Assembly (NCBI RefSeq): GCF_006716345.1
Contig: NZ_VFOX01000001.1
Location: 2,232,001 to 2,296,000 of the forward strand
Origin: Microbacterium saperdae
GTDB lineage: Bacteria > Actinomycetota > Actinomycetes > Actinomycetales > Microbacteriaceae
Direction of reading: 5' to 3'
Length of the DNA: 64,000 bases
Part shown: positions 63,457 to 64,000 of the stretch, piece by piece
Layout: every line of letters begins with the position of its first letter
Numbering within the stretch: position 1 is the stretch's first letter
The notes under the pieces: model-generated
The model's input: only the letters and a program-made list of their open reading frames with translations
Told to the model about the DNA's origin: nothing
Database searches by the model: none
Made by a program: the position numbers and the translations under genes

Positions 63457-63843
63457 GTGTCGATATGGGACAGCTTCTGGTCCATCATCTGGTGGTTCTT
63501 CTGGGCGTTCGTGTTCATCTCGTACCTCATGGTGCTCTTCAACATCGTCGCGGATCTGTTCCGCGACCACGCCCTCAACGGCTGGCTGAAAGCGATCTGG
63601 ATCATCTTCCTGGTCTTCGTACCGTTCCTGACGGCCCTCGTCTACCTGATCGCCCGCGGTCGGGGAATGGGTGAGAGGAGCGCCGCCGCGTATCGCGACC
63701 AGCAGCACGCGGCGGATTCCTACATCCGCAGCGTCGCATCGAGCAGTCCGAGCGATGAGATCGACAAGGCGTCGAAGCTCCTGGCAGCCGGGACGATCAC
63801 GAACGAGGAGTTCGCGTCGATCAAGTCCCGGGCTCTGAGCTGA
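63457..63843 (+). CDS. Small membrane protein with PLDc_N and SHOCT domains
   Basis: A 128-residue protein. Two aromatic-rich helices (about 4-28 and 42-66) with the intervening ADLFRDHALNGWLKAIWII match the PLDc_N membrane module. The C-terminal 35 residues (DEIDKASKLLAAGTITNEEFASIKSRAL) form a SHOCT motif like that of the protein at 60757. AAAGGAG lies before the GTG at 63457. Divergent from sulP2 and probably coregulated through sites C and D. Role unknown. Confidence 0.88.
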   Translation: MSIWDSFWSIIWWFFWAFVFISYLMVLFNIVADLFRDHALNGWLKAIWIIFLVFVPFLTALVYLIARGRGMGERSAAAYRDQQHAADSYIRSVASSSPSDEIDKASKLLAAGTITNEEFASIKSRALS

Positions 63844-63864
63844 CACGCTGTTGAGGTGGTCGAT

Positions 63865-64000
63865 GTGACGCTGCGCGCGCTCGGCGATGTCGAGTTCTTC
63901 GTCGTACGGTTGGACACCGACCACCTCAGCCCGCATGCGCTGGAGGCGCTGCTGCGGCAGGTGGAAGCCGGGGCCGTGCGCATCCTCGACCTCCTCCTCA
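63865..64000 (+). CDS. DUF6325 family protein, N-terminus only (runs off the window)
   Basis: The frame from GTG 63865 reads VTLRALGDVEFFVVRLDTDH and continues with ALEALLRQVEAGAVRILDLLL to the window edge. This aligns with the N-terminus of the DUF6325 protein at 61100 (AEFYLVGFEGD, LTDLINTGVVLLLDFVVL). AGGTGG lies six bases before the GTG; a GTG nine bases earlier is possible. It starts 21 bases after the PLDc_N/SHOCT gene and is probably cotranscribed, giving a second DUF6325-SHOCT pair in the locus. Confidence 0.8.
   Translation, partial: MTLRALGDVEFFVVRLDTDHLSPHALEALLRQVEAGAVRILDLLL

Overview
The window looks like chromosome from a high-GC Gram-positive actinobacterium of the Microbacteriaceae, most likely Microbacterium. 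This is inferred from GC-rich coding sequence, a Rho factor with a long Ala/Pro/Arg-rich N-terminal extension, the actinobacterial order lysA-hom-thrB-rho-prfA...prmC-tsaC-wecA-atpI-atpBEFHAGDC, the MEP isoprenoid genes, and many start codons lying exactly six bases after a TAnnnT -10 hexamer (leaderless transcripts). Coding density is high and no stretch above 300 bases lacks a gene. No insertion sequence, prophage, integrase or CRISPR array was seen.

Layout. 1-186 is the tail of a probable RNB-type ribonuclease. 187-1530 is a membrane protein with its own GntR regulator and a palindromic operator. 1543-11258 holds the minus-strand genes alaX-like, ispG, rseP and dxr, interleaved with plus-strand genes: a fused anthranilate synthase behind a tryptophan attenuator, a membrane protein, ycnI and a MurE-like ligase. 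11296-21261 is housekeeping and accessory: FKBP lipoprotein, PlsC, OsmC, asparaginase, an EccC/FtsK-like ATPase, PP2C phosphatase, aldo/keto reductase, a Pro-rich membrane protein and YaaA. 21280-28834 is the complete F1Fo ATP synthase operon with atpI. 28834-40551 holds wecA, tsaC, prmC, cysK-cysE, prfA, rho, thrB, hom and lysA. 40699-48751 has a YihY protein, a hydrolase-TetR-hydrolase operon with its operator, an LmeA-like protein, argS, an SGNH hydrolase, tRNA-Arg and CorA.

48801-64000 is the accessory part. A TetR gene and a CocE-type hydrolase share one operator with two overlapping promoters. Then comes a sulfate-ester cluster: two tandem-type cytoplasmic arylsulfatases, two GAP-family (Sap-like) membrane proteins, two SulP anion transporters, a formylglycine-generating enzyme that would activate the sulfatases, a SHOCT protein, a DUF6325 protein, a small PLDc_N/SHOCT membrane protein, and the start of a second DUF6325 gene at the window edge.

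The most notable observation is in this cluster. All three of its divergent intergenic regions carry a 17-bp dyad of the form TCrCCCs-N3-CGGGTGA (four copies). In all six outward directions toward a gene, a -10-like hexamer with A at position 2 starts exactly 30 bases from the dyad edge. This looks like the binding site of one shared, unidentified activator that defines the cluster as a single regulon. The second strong observation is a complete trp attenuator (leader peptide with Trp-Trp, antiterminator and terminator) in front of the fused anthranilate synthase.
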